From the NCBI GenBank assembly GCA_045837725.1, contig JBEWZL010000179.1:310001-374000 (forward strand): a stretch of 64,000 nucleotides of DNA, in the 5' to 3' direction. This document shows, in pieces, positions 45,105 to 56,094 of the stretch (position 1 is its first letter; every line of letters begins with the position of its first letter). Below the pieces are notes generated by a model. It ran no database searches. It was not told the DNA's origin and worked only from the letters and a program-made list of their open reading frames with translations. The stretch is from Vermamoeba vermiformis. Taxonomy: Eukaryota > Tubulinea > Echinamoebida. Made by a program: the position numbers and the translations under genes.

Positions 45105-45857
45105 TTAATTCGAGTCAGGCTTCGGTGCGTTCAGCGATCTGCCAGCAGCTACTTCTTCGTTGTACCATGTTAACATTGATTCATATTCTTGATTGTAATT
45201 CTCTCGGAGCCATTTCCAATTTTGTTTCGGCAACTCTTTGTCATTGCTAGAATTCTTTTCGCTGAACTGTTTCAACTGTTGCTCGACAACGTTCCAAACT
45301 GCGTCAGGCAATGGTCTATCGGAGGCACCGCCGAAATTCATTTCTGACGGAACAATAGCCCAATGGTACAATGTGCGACCTTGCTGATCCACGACAATCA
45401 GGGCAGGTTGAGCCAGGCCGTTAGGGTACCACGAAGGATGGTCCTTAAAGTAGGTGTCTTTCTTGGGTGTAATGTTAACTTTCAAATACTTTGCTAACTC
45501 GTTTGTCGTGTCGACGACGGTCTGAAAACTACATCCAAGATCAACAACTGCAATCAAGTTGATTCTAGATTGTACTTACTCTAAGTTCCATTCTTGAGTA
45601 GCGGCTTTACCATCGACTAATTCTTGAGCAGTTACAGCGAACAATTCACCGCCCACTGCTCGGATCTTCTTGACGAAACTTTTGTTGAGTTCCTTTAAGT
45701 ATCCTAACGATCTTGTTAGAAAACGATCTTATACTTCTATATATGTATATTTACCGCTGCACCAAGGGCACCAAAGTCCACGATAAAAGACGATAGCGGT
45801 GAGTGGACGCTTGGTGATCTCGGATTTGAACCACTCGATTGGATTAGATTGTTGCAT
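45105..45857 (-). CDS. Peroxiredoxin-like / AhpC-TSA thioredoxin-fold protein
   Basis: The ATG at 45857 gives MQQSNPIEWFKSEITKRPLT. The redox motif is AIVFYRGLWCPWCSG, a C-x2-C at the start of the thioredoxin helix. It continues YLKELNKSFVKKIRAVGGEL, FAVTAQE, then DFQTVVDTTNELAKYLKVNI (exon 3), PALIVVDQQGRTLYHW and a ~60-residue charged tail ending NAPKPDSN-stop at 45105. The two introns are about 60 bp. Length is about 225 residues. Proteins of this type reduce peroxides using thiols. The partner reductant is unknown, and the Cys pair could equally serve disulphide exchange. Confidence 0.78.
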
Positions 45858-46294
45858 AATGTTGTTGATTGTGTTGCGATGTTGATTGCTTGTTGTTAAT
45901 GATTAAATGACCGATATTTTTACGATTTTATTGGTGCGAGCAGAATCTTCTGAATGTACCGGAGCGGGACCGACGGTCGGTGAATTTCCTATTTTGGTAA
46001 CTGGACCGATCTTGGTCCATCTTCATCTAATCATTCTGCTTCGCACATTAAACTGATGTTTTAATATCGCAGTATCGTAAAATATGAACAAGTTGATGTG
46101 CGATTTTCGTATTTAATGCCGAAGAATTATTGTTCGGTTGATGATCAAACTTTCTTATTAGCTTACTTTCCTTTACTAGTTAAAACTACGTACTATTTAT
46201 TTATATAACAAAAAAAGACCTTTTTTACAAAATGATAAGCGCGGTGCGATCTCGCCCTCGAACTTCTGACCAAGTAGTCCGACTTCACATCACG
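45858..46294. other. Intergenic, 437 bp
   Basis: Upstream region of the peroxiredoxin-like gene and 3' flank of the next minus-strand gene. A small inverted element (GACCGACGGTCGGTG region near 45,968) and A-rich runs are present. No coding signal seen. Confidence 0.4.
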
Positions 46295-49119
46295 CTAACT
46301 CAAAAACGCGGGCTCTATACAATTTTGGGTTTCTACAGAACCAATTAGCAATTGAGAACAATGAAAGCGTTAATGAGTACCTTTCCCAAAGACTGCTCGG
46401 CTCCTTCATCATCGCGCTGAGAGAACGTGCGTGCCAAAGAAAAAGGCTGGGCATCGACAACTCTGAATGCGGGATTTACCTCCGAGAGTTCATATTGAGC
46501 AGTTATGTGCGGCAAAAATTGCTCGAGGAACTCTTGAACGGCTTCTGGCGTGGTCAAGGTACTGACCCATTCTGGGAACAGTTTGTGCATCATCGTCACC
46601 ACGTTCGATGTGGTTTGTCCGCCTAGTAGTAGAGGTTAACAAAGTTGACTGGAAAAATTGAAAGAAAATATTTACCTGCGTAAGGAGCGCTTTGAAAGTG
46701 TTCAAACTGCGTGATAACTGGTTGTAAATGACTTCGTTAGTGTTCGTTCAAGCAATAACGCAATCGACTTACCCTTTGTAGCCTCCTTATCCAAACTAGC
46801 GTCACACTGTGCGATGTAGTTGTAGTGCTCTTTGCCGAGCAAGCAGTGCAGGCCTGCTTTGCGCAAGACGATAACTTCGACGTTCTCGGGAATTCGGCCG
46901 TCAAAGTTGGAGTCTAGGCGGTAGCAGTCGAGTTTCTTCACTTGAGGCAAGAGCTCGGGCTTTGTCTCGACAATGTGTTTCTTGAGTTTGCTGTGGTTCA
47001 TCGCCGCAAAGACGAACGTCAACTTGAACTCGCCGCTGAACTTCAGGATACCCCATCTTATGGTCTGCATTAACGGGCACTTGTTTAACTCGTTCAGCAA
47101 AGATTGATATGACGGGTTTTGGACACCTGACATCAGTTGTGCGCACAGCACGTGATCTTTGTCAATTACCACCATGAAGTCGGGGCTGTTTGAAGCGGTG
47201 CCTGGTTTTAATACACGGTTGTAGAGCAAGGTAGAGCTCAGCAGGTCTTGCATAACGGCGGGCCAATCAGAGCGGCCAATTGTGGGCATGTCAAATAACT
47301 CTTTCGAGTCCTGATACCTCGCCTTCCATCCAGAGACCTTTGGGAAGTTTTTTTGGCCTCTAATTTTGTGTTGCAAGTCGCGGACAAACGAGTCAGCCAA
47401 GAACGAGAACCTTTGTCCAAAAGTCATCTGTGGCGCACCTTGAAGGCAGATCATGTTGCGGCAGGCCACAAGCTCCATCGTCACCCACGCAAGTTGTTCG
47501 TTCGGTACGAGGCACTTGTAGGTTGGATTGTCGGCAATGTAGCGCTCGGCCAGCAACTTGGGCACAACCACATAAAGTGGACTATTCGGAGCCTGTTCCT
47601 GCAAACTGGGGGCTGATTGCACCGCTTGCGGTCCAGGAGGTAGTTCGGTAGCTGTCAAGGACTGCGGAGAGGTGGGCGCAGACTTATGTTCTTGCTGAGA
47701 TCCTGCTTTTTGAGATCCTGTTGAGGACTTATCCTCCACCGACTCGGCTTGCTGAGATCCTGGTTGTTGAGATCCTGGCGAGAACTTATCCTCCCAGCTC
47801 CTATCCACCGACTCGCCAGTATCGTCTGAGCAAACAGCCGCTGTTTGATTTGGCGCCAGCAAAAAGCAGCATGCCTGGGCAATCATGCCGTACTTCACTT
47901 TTCCGAATGTCCAGTTGTCCGGGATTGGCTGTTGGCGGAGGCTATGAACATAAAGCCGGAAAAATAGGGCTTGATAATCCTCGTTCGAGATCACTGCAGG
48001 TTCATGCAGATACTTCATCCAGGGCACATCTGGACAGGTTAGTTTGTTGTTCTGCCAAATCTCAAAAGCCGTTATTGGAATTCCTCCGCTGTCGGACAGT
48101 GCAATGTCAATAAAGCCTGCGGGAATTTCAGGAAACCTACAAAAAAATAAAATGAAAATTTTAGATCCAAGTTCAAACCGGAGATTGCGTACTTACCGCC
48201 GGATTATGTCGAATTTTGTAACAACAAAGTTTAGTACTTCCATTCTTGACAATAGATCTGTTTCAGAGAACCGTAGCATCATCTCTATGTCGCCGTAGAG
48301 CAGTACAGTCCTCGACTTTGCGGCAACAGATCGTACTCGTTGGAGCAGTTCGGCCAGCTGGACGTTAGAAGGGCAGTCTATGACAATGAAAAGATCTTCA
48401 GAGGCCAGGTCATCGGGGAGCACATCAGGCAGCGCATCGGCTCGTTTGACGCCAAGGTAAGTCTTTTTCTTGATCAGCGAGCCGAAGTAATCAAACCAGC
48501 TGTTGGGCAAGAAGCCTCGCTGGAAATTAGCGAATATTTGCAGCTCTTCGTCGGCTTCATCGATTTTTTGGGCGAGCGCCGCAGTATGGTCTCCAAGAGA
48601 CCTCAAAATATTCAAAACTTTCTGATCTAGATCCAAGACTGGCACGGCATCTAAAATAGGTTAATCGATACATTAACATAGTCATGTGATCGGTCCATAC
48701 CATTAATGCTTTTTGGCTCAGGCAAGTTGAAGCGAACTTTTCTTTTTTTCTTGGAAGTGGGAGTAGCCACCTGCTGATCGGAAATGTTGCTTAGAGAAGT
48801 ATTTTTCAAGCAAGATCTGTTTCGTTAAATTCTTTAAAATTCGGTGGCTTCGATTGTATCCTTACTTGGTCGGTAATTTAGAGTTTTGTTGCTAATTAAA
48901 TGAAGTGAGTGATAATTATAAGATGGTTCCATTAATAATGATAGTAAAAAAGAATCAAAAAGCTTAATAAATAAAAATCGAAAATAAGTGGTGCAAACGT
49001 AGCGAATTGCTATGTTTGTTAATAGCGATTGTAATTATTGAATTATTGAGAAGAATATTATATTTATTCGTATTTTTTGGTACCTGTGATGCCTCTAGCA
49101 AATTTGGATCCAAATCCAT
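46295..49119 (-). CDS. Nuclear protein of unknown family with a weakly nuclease-like central domain
   Basis: The ATG at 49119 gives MDLDPNLLEASQ. Three small exons then reach an NLS (SKKKRKVRFNLPEPKSIN). A helical part follows (VLNILRSLGDHTAALAQKID), then a Rossmann-like strand run (LFIVIDCPSNVQLAELLQRV, TVLLYGDIEMMLRFSE). The main exon has a Gln/Ser/Pro linker with repeats (PGSQQPGSQQ), then RFSFLADSFVRDLQHKI, and PDFMVVIDKDHVLCAQLMSG. This last segment recalls the D-(x)n-[EQ]-x-x core of restriction-endonuclease-like folds such as those in Crinkler/RHS proteins, although the usual Lys is missing. The C-terminal exons are VITQFEHFQSAPYAGG, MMHKLFPEWVSTLTTPEAVQ and a short end CIEPAFLS-stop at 46295. 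About 830 residues. Family assignment is tentative. Confidence 0.7.
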
Positions 49120-49281
49120 CAACAGGGATCCCTGGTGGTAATTAGTTTCGAGAATTATGAATCTACGGTCATCACAAGTGAACAAAAAACGAGCAGTGGT
49201 GTTGCGTAGCGCAAAAAAAAAAGAATTATTTTATGTCTAAACAAATAAATCAATACTTGCTGTCCACCAAGTAGTAACCGT

Positions 49282-50809
49282 TCAGGCGTTCTTAGCGAGC
49301 GCGAGAAGCAAGTTGAACATCAATGTCTCTCGATACTTGGTCTCCAAGTTGTTGATGATCTTCTCCATATCAATCTTCAACTCGCGGACGAGCTCTTTCA
49401 ACAGCTCCATGCGTGGCACCATGTTCGAGTTCTGTGCACTTTTGACTCTTTGGAGACAGTCGTACAACACAGCTACGAATTTAAAGATAGTGATCTTGAA
49501 GGAAGGATGACGAACGATGAGCATAGCGATGTCAAAGCTATTGAATTCGATGGCCTTTCGAAGAGCTTTGTACCCATTTGCAGCCAGATCCACGGACGAG
49601 GACACGTGCAAAATTTGTTTTACAGCGTCGGCATCACCAGCGTTGATGCAAGCGAGCAATAGCTGGTTGTGGTCGTAGGTTTCAGGAGATTTAAGCACCG
49701 TTTCGAGTTCGATCTCGGACCATTCTCCCTGTAAGGTGCTATGTTAGCGATGATAGTTACTAGAACAGTAGCATTATTTACCATTAACACTGCGCGCACG
49801 TTATGACCCTTGAGGGTGAGATTAGCGCACAATGTGTCCAGCATCTCATGACGCAGGTGTCTCTTCAAGAACAAGAGCAACTTTCGAAGCTCAACGTCAG
49901 TCACGAGTGAGATGTCGGTGTGGTCCAGTAACACGCGCACAACGTCCACAGGCTGCTTTTCAGACTTCACGACACTAAGGAAGGTGTCTACGAGGTAGAG
50001 ATGCTCGACGCGGACTTTGACGGGAAGCAGCAACCATTCGACTACCGGTGCATGTCCGGATAGGCACGCAGCACGGAATAACTCCCACTGGTCGTCAGAG
50101 AGATCGAAATGATATGTCTTGGCAAGCATATCGATGATAGTTATATAACCGTGGGTAGTAGCCAGTTTGATCGCTTGGCCAATGTGCGCAACATCGGGGT
50201 CGAGGTGATTGCGAGCCAAGATTTCTTCGACAATGCCATCAAAACCACATTGAGCAGCAGTCACCAATGCTGCGTTAATTTGTTCTTGATAGTTTTTGGC
50301 GAAGTAAGGGAGTCTTGAGAGCTGCAACAGAGCCTTCAAAATGTCTCGATTGTTTCGTTCGACAGCCAAAGTGACGGATCTGCTCGGCTCAGTTTGACGC
50401 ACCATGTCCATGTGATGAGCGAGGATGTGCAGAGCAGCGTCGGTCTGGTCCAGCACAATGGCGTAGTCGAGGATGTTATACTGAGATCCCGTGGCAACGA
50501 TCCCGAGCAACAAGTCCTTGGCAAAGTCATCTCGCTGTACGAGATACGTGATCATGGGCAGTTGGTTCGAGGCAATGGCTTCGCGCACGAGATTTCTCTT
50601 GACGAATGGTGTGACACGTGTCAAAAGTTTTTCTACGACGGCGATGTTGCCTAACTTGACGTGACTGATGAGCGCTTCATCAAGGTTGCTGTTGCGTAGA
50701 TCAGCAAGCATTGCTTCAACGTTGAGCTCGGTGACGGAATGAACCTACAGAAAAATTTAGATAAATTTCAGGATCTTTAACCAAGACGTACTTGATCTGA
50801 TGTGTTCAT
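49282..50809 (-). CDS. Ankyrin-type helical repeat protein
   Basis: Exon 1 is MNTSDQ (ATG 50809). Exon 2 (50,740-49,800 region) encodes about nine degenerate ankyrin-like helix pairs: LISHVKLGNIAVVEKLLTRV, REAIASNQLPMITYLVQRDD, TLAVERNNRDILKALLQLSR, TAAQCGFDGIVEEILARN, KLATTHGYITIIDMLAKTYH and RAACLSGHAPVVEWLLLPVK. Exon 3 adds LLLACINAGDADAVKQILH and KAIEFNSFDIAMLIVRHP, then a helical tail ending LLLALAKNA-stop at 49282-49284. The canonical G-x-TPLH turns are lacking, as in many amoebal and viral-type ankyrin arrays. A protein-interaction scaffold; partner unknown. Confidence 0.78.
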
Positions 50810-51384
50810 GCTTGTAGAGTGTTGATACTTGTTGAAGTTTGATGCTATTACTTGATTATTTATGTCCTTATTCCTGCGGTCCGAGGAACATTAGCCGAAT
50901 TCATTCTTGTACTTGCACTAACAGCGGATGTGAACGTTAAAATGTTCTTTAACATGTTCTTCAGTAAAAAGATGGGAATACGAAAGATTCGATCTTCGCA
51001 TCTTTATACCGTGATTTTAATGATCGCCGCCCAAATCATCTTCTTTGATTCTCGTGTTTGCAACTCAAACTCAGAGCTAACAAATCATGCCAATAATTTT
51101 GCAAATATTTTAATAATATTTGCGCAATATGTTGATATTTCGAAGCTAAACAGTTTATTAGTTGAGAAGGACACGAATTAAAAATATTGGCTTGGATCGT
51201 GTCGTCCGTGAACTTACGTTGCCATCGTAGTGGAAGGTAAGTGATATTGCCTCCATCTAGATTATTGCAATATTTTTGTCGCCTTGCAGGTGTTGTTGCA
51301 CAACCAGAAAAAATAAACGAATGTCAAAATAATTGTGGCTTAATCTTTTTATTAGATAAATTACGCACTCCTAGCAATACTTTA
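50810..51384. other. 575-bp gap holding a decayed F-box gene fragment
   Basis: The gap lies between the ankyrin-type gene start and the stop of F-box paralogue A. Its recognisable content is a ~100-bp copy of an exon of paralogue B (see 51,048-51,146). A 109-codon plus-strand frame runs across the fragment in antisense and is not credible as a gene. Confidence 0.6.
51048..51146 (-). pseudogene. Truncated copy of F-box exon of the 55.4-kb paralogue
   Basis: The segment matches 55,187-55,303 closely (shared run encoding QNYWHDLLALSLSCK). The splice-acceptor side of the parent (TTTAG before CTTC) is also kept. Relative to the parent it has a 4-base gap near its 5' end and an 8-base gap after the SLSCK codons, so the reading frame is lost twice. 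No further exons of the parent are seen. It is a dispersed partial duplicate about 4 kb from its source. Confidence 0.75.
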
Positions 51385-53404
51385 CTAAAGGGTGATTTTG
51401 CAAATGTACAACTCGTCGTTGTCCGAATAGGCGCTAATCATGAACGTCTTTTCGTTCACGAATGACACCGAAGCACCATAGAGCACCCATTGCGCTTTCA
51501 CGGGCAGTTCAAAGCTATCAAATTTGGTCTTGCCCGTGCTCAGATCCATCACCTGCAAAATAATTGTCCGATTAAACTCCGAGGCTAGAATGTTAAGTAC
51601 TGAGTATTTATGACTTACGGCCAACGAATCAACAGACAAGCCAACGACGACATCTTTCGAGGCCCATTTGTACACCCATATTTCTCCTATAGTGGATCAT
51701 ATGTTAATATTGGCAAAGCCTTAATCTAAAGGTTGACCTCAACTAAAGTTACTTACTCGTTTCGTTTTCAGATTTCTCAGCACTGTTCGTTGTGGTACTA
51801 ATGTTCTTTGTAACGGTAATCGTGCTCAGTTCTTGGCTGAATTTGTTATCGTCAATGTTAGAGCCCTCTAACAACCGCTCATTTTCATTCAGTTCCTCGT
51901 CCTCGTTATCTTCGTCCTCATTGTCCTCATTGTCCTCGTTCTCCTCATCATCGCCATTGCCGCCGCCGCGTTCTCTAAAGCCAGTGATTTCGAACAATCT
52001 GAATGAGCTGTCATCATTGTCAAATGTAAATTTCGTGCCATCAGGCGACACTTCAATATTGGAGCCATTGTATTCGCTGACGTAGAGTCTCAGCTTAGGC
52101 GTCGCTTCTTGTGAATACACGTAAAAATGTGAGCAATTTGAGCCTGCAAATGAAAGGTCTTAGAGCCAGATCTAACCGAAAAAAAATAAAGTCTTTCGTA
52201 CCAGTAGATTCGATAGCAATATGATTCTTTTGCCAATCGATCGAGGGAGGATAATCGTAATTAGGCAGTCTCAATAACTGTCTGCGGCGCTTCGTAACGG
52301 AGTTGATGACGTAAATGGGCACATCTTCGTACTCCTCACTGCCAGTTCCTAGTAAAGAAATCTCGTATTAATATCTACATAGTAGTGTACTTATTATCAA
52401 ACGTACGATAATAAAAGTCAACTCCTTTTGGTGCCTGTCTGGCCGAGAGAAAAGTGACCTCGTCTTCTTCGTTCTCTGTTATCTGAAGAAAATCTTGTTC
52501 CAGGAATTTGTTCTGATCAATGGAATAGCGATTGAATGTCAAACAGCCCATAATCCAGACTATTCTATCGTCTAAAAGGAAATCATACATTAGCTACCAT
52601 TCTTTTTTTACGTAAAATAGTCTCAGCTTTAACTGACCGTCAATGAATATCGAGGCATCAATTAAATCTCCTTCACGCACAACAGTATTGCATTTCAGTG
52701 AAAGCTGTCCGTTGTTCACTGAATACACGTGCAGCGACTCTTTTTGTTCTTCGTGCACGTACAGGCCCAACAATTTGTCTGTTGAATATGAGTTTATACC
52801 GTTATAATCGTTACGTACGCTTTTCGTTGAATACTACGGTTTTTTGGATCTTATCGTGCCAGTCCACAGTTTTGATTGCTAGAAGCTCGACGTCTTTGGT
52901 CAGATCGAGTATTCTGGTCCGCTTTTGACCTTGATGTACGACTATATTGGAATCCCAAGGTACTACATATAGATTGTTTTCGTATCCTTCGCTGTCCTCT
53001 GATTCTATTTTGTAAGCGAAGATCTGTACATCACTAACATTGTGCAACGTTTTGAAAAATCCTGCGCATGTGTTGTTTCGTTGAGGAATCGAAAGAGTCT
53101 TATACGATACTGGCATATATTTTTTGATGCATTTGTTGAGGAAGTTGTTGATTTTGTTGTGCCAAGAAGAGGAGGTTAAACTCAAAGCGACCAAGTCACG
53201 TATGGAATGGGTCAGAAAATCTATAATAATCCTAGAAGTATCCTCGTTCAAGTATTGAAACTATTGGAATACAAAGAAAAATATTAGCTTAAAGTTTAGC
53301 CTAATTGTGAGACGTACCTCCGCATCCACGAATTCGTTGCTCATTTTTGAGCGCTTATCCGAGCTTGGCTCCTCGTTAGATACTCTCTTTCTTTTTGGAG
53401 GCAT
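51385..53404 (-). CDS. F-box protein, tandem paralogue A
   Basis: The ATG at 53404 (MPPKRKRVSNEEPSSDKRSK) starts with an NLS-like basic patch. Exon 2 has the F-box (YLNEDTSRIIIDFLTHSIRD, VALSLTSSSWHNKINNFLNK). Later exons form probable propeller blades, each beginning with a short strand: NNLYVVPWDSNIVVHQGQKR, then RIVWIMGCLTFNRYS, then PIYVINSVTKRRRQLLRL, then LRLYVSEYNGSNIEVSPDGT, then WASKDVVVGLSVDSLAVSH. A long acidic loop (EENEDNEDNEDEDNEDEELN) sits in one blade. The last exon ends ELYICKITL-stop at 51385. Paralogous to the next gene (shared VPWDSN and strand pattern). Confidence 0.78.
51894..51950 (-). repeat. GAGGACAAT-type minisatellite coding acidic loop
   Basis: Nine-base units (Glu-Asp-Asn) repeat about six times with small changes inside F-box paralogue A. 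This looks like recent slippage expansion, since codons are nearly identical. Confidence 0.7.
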
Positions 53405-53548
53405 GGTGGCCTTTAGATTTGGACCGAAAAATATCTGCTAACGGACCACGACTTTTCTTTCTTAGCAAGAGACCGCACGTGATCCTAAAAAAACCGGAAC
53501 AAGGTTGTGAACTTTCCATTATTTGTACCACAAGGACGCCGTTATTAT

Positions 53549-55402
53549 TTACTTCCTCACAACTTTGAATATTACTGACGAGTTGCTGGGTTTATTCTCG
53601 GCAAAGAGAACCGCACTCCGTTCATCCACAACTCTGTGCTTGCGGAGCCCTAGCTTCAGCGGCAATCCTATACCACGCAAATCACCTTCTGGCTTATTGA
53701 TATCGACCGTCTAAAGGTAATAATTGTTATTCGAAAGGTATTGCGAATCCGATCTGGATCCGTACCACAAATGAATCGTCACCTATTGCAAAGATTTCAT
53801 TGTCGTCGAGCCAACCAAAGTGATGAAATGCACCTTTTGATCAAAGAACAGGTTAGGCGGTACTACTATGTAAAGTCAGAAGCTTTAGCTTGTAGTTGCT
53901 TTAACTTACTTCTAAGTTTCTTCCCAGTATTATTACCATGCTTGTCTAATAGGCTTATCACTGCTTCTTCGCGGCATAACTGTTCATTTTTCCGCGAATT
54001 AGCGAAATCGCAGAACTGCTCCTCGGACATGGTTTGGATGTACTCCTCGGCGTTGGTATTAATCGAGTAAATCGTCAATAGATCCTGCCTCAAAGCAACG
54101 TAAAAGAACTTTTTTCGGTCAGGTGACAGCTCCGTGTAGTCCAATCCTTTAGCGGCCATGAAGAATTTGATTTTGCCGTCAACGACCAAAAACAACGCGT
54201 TTTCATGGTCTATGAATGATATATTAGTGCGATATAATATAACAATATGGCATCGTAGCAGATGTACCTCCTATTCTAATAATCTCGTAGCCCGGGTAAA
54301 ATGTGATCAGCGGATATTCTCCGAGGTCACCCGGGATCAAGCGCGGATGAGTGAGATAAGTCCGTGACTGGCGTGTAGCAGTGTCGTAGCACTTGATCGT
54401 TGGTTGATCGTCAAGACCTGGGCCAAGTTAGTTCTACCGGCATTGTGAAATATCTAGGTGTCACGATTACGTACAGTAATAAATGAGGGTGCCGTCCTTC
54501 GTCTCGTTCGATCGAATAGCGCATATGTGCTTGAAGCTGGGTGCATTGACGTCTGTGGTGAACCTTACTGTGTGGAACAGGACACTCCACACAGATCCGT
54601 CGTCTAAAGCCCGTGTTAGTCTGCGTGCTCTTGAGTTGAAACTATGACTTACCATTTAAGAACAATGTATATGCTCGATCACTAGTCAAACTAGTCGTTA
54701 GTGTGTCAATACATTGTATTTGCTTCTCGTTCACTGAATAAAGCCGAATAATGATTCGATCGTCTGCGTTAAACATTTGAACGGCCATGGTACGTCCTAG
54801 AAGAATATTATTTATTAACGGTGGTATATGTATGATGTATCTTACTATGTTCATTGAAGGCGATTGGTTGTCCGACTCTCAAAGCAAAAGCGCCCTCTCG
54901 TCCGTAACGACATCCATGCTCGCAGTAAATGATGGATCCGTCGCGAGTATTTAGGACCATGAATAGGCCCTCGTATAATACCAAGATCAAATTACTGTCC
55001 CAAGGCACCGAATACAGGCCAACAGGGGTGTACTGGCCTGGCGGTGCCTCGTTTAGGTCGAACATCCGGATCTCGCAGACGTTTTGCATTATCGATGATA
55101 ACTCTTCATACACCTTGTTGCGATGAGCTATTGAGTGCACTTGAGTGTTTGGAGCAAGATATCCAAGCCGTTTATCCACAAATAAGTTGATTCTCGTGTG
55201 CCATTGTTTGCAACTCAAACTCAGAGCCAACAAATCATGCCAATAATTTTGCAAATATTTTAATATTATTTGTGCAATGTCGTTGTTGATATTTTGAAGC
55301 TAAATCGTTCATTAAAGATTAGGGTGTCAAATTTACCATCAATATTTAAATTTGGCTTACCTCTTGGTAGGTGGAGCCATCATTAGATGCTACCGACGCC
55401 AT
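53549..55402 (-). CDS. F-box protein, tandem paralogue B
   Basis: The ATG at 55402 gives MASVASNDGSTYQE. The second exon carries the F-box (LQNINNDIAQIILKYLQNYW, DLLALSLSCKQWHTRINLFV). It continues VGLYSVPWDSNLILVLYEGL, which parallels paralogue A. Further blade-like exons are MAVQMFNADDRIIIRLYSVN, DGSVWSVLFHTVRFTTDV, then HENALFLVVDGKIKFFMAAK, LDYTELSPDRKKFFYVALRQ and FGWLDDNEIFAIGDDSFV. The last exon ends SNSSVIFKVVRK-stop at 53549. A short part of its second exon is duplicated near 51.1 kb. Role as an SCF adaptor is inferred from the F-box only. Confidence 0.78.
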
Positions 55403-55526
55403 GCTTCGAGTGGAACAGAAACTGAGAAAGGGGTAACTTTTGAGACCTGTAGGAGACACAACCAAAAAAAATAAAAGAACGCCACAAGGAGATTTCGTGA
55501 GTTGCTGTACATTTTATATTATTATA

Positions 55527-55970
55527 TTACTTAGTGCCTGGAGCAGGCTTGTTAATAAATGCATTCATAGCATTGGCTTTGTCTTGTGCTGCTTGCTTCA
55601 ATTTTTTGAGTTGTTGTTTTTGTTCGTCATTCAACATATCCTTTTGATAATTGGATAATTGTCTGCCGACCGTTCGCTGCTTTTTTAACGTTTCTAAATA
55701 TTCTTGCCACCCTTTAATGAAACTAAAAATAATGAAGGTAAATAAAAGAATCGAGATCGGCAATTTTTTTCTATTATTCACTCAAATAAATATTAAATTA
55801 AATAATAATACGTACTTTGTAACGTGTTCTTCTTTTTTCGCTTTTTTCATTGACCTGAACTCAGATCTGACATATTCGTCACCCAAATTTCGCATGTCGA
55901 AGGGCAATTTCTTCTTATGCATGCGCAAAATACTTCTATATAAATTTAATATAGGTTCACGGTAGCTCAT
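55527..55970 (-). CDS. SDHAF3: Succinate dehydrogenase assembly factor 3 (LYR family, ACN9)
   Basis: The two-exon protein starts MSYREPILNLYRSILRMHKK (ATG 55970), with the LYR motif and the RxLHKKLP-like stretch, followed by DMRNLGDEYVRSEFRSMKKA, the strongest signature of the ACN9/SDHAF3 family (GDxYVxxEFR). Exon 2 gives FIKGWQEYLETLKKQR and a Gln/Lys-rich C-terminus ending NKPAPGTK-stop at 55527. It assists maturation of the iron-sulphur SDH subunit in the mitochondrial matrix. The C-terminal extension of ~50 residues is longer than usual. Head-to-head with MED4 across 124 bp. Confidence 0.88.
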
Positions 55971-56094
55971 GTTGTTTTCTGTTGCAAAGAGCGGAGAGTT
56001 TGTCTTTCTTGATCGCGTGACAACTTTTTCTGTTTGTGCTTGATTGGCGAAGTCAACGCCACAAATGCGATTGTAATATATTTGTATAGTAATA
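55971..56094. promoter_or_regulatory. Head-to-head promoter of SDHAF3 and MED4
   Basis: 124 bp between divergent start codons, with A/T-rich sequence (TTGTAATATATTTGTATAGT) just before the MED4 start. Confidence 0.4.

Noticed and set aside
50613-50625. A further GACACGTGTCAAA match
   Set aside because: It lies in a coding exon of the ankyrin-type gene (Leu-Thr-Arg-Val-Thr) and lacks the full flank, so it was not counted with the intronic set.
50852-51181. A 109-codon plus-strand frame
   Set aside because: It runs antisense over the decayed F-box exon copy and AT-rich spacer.
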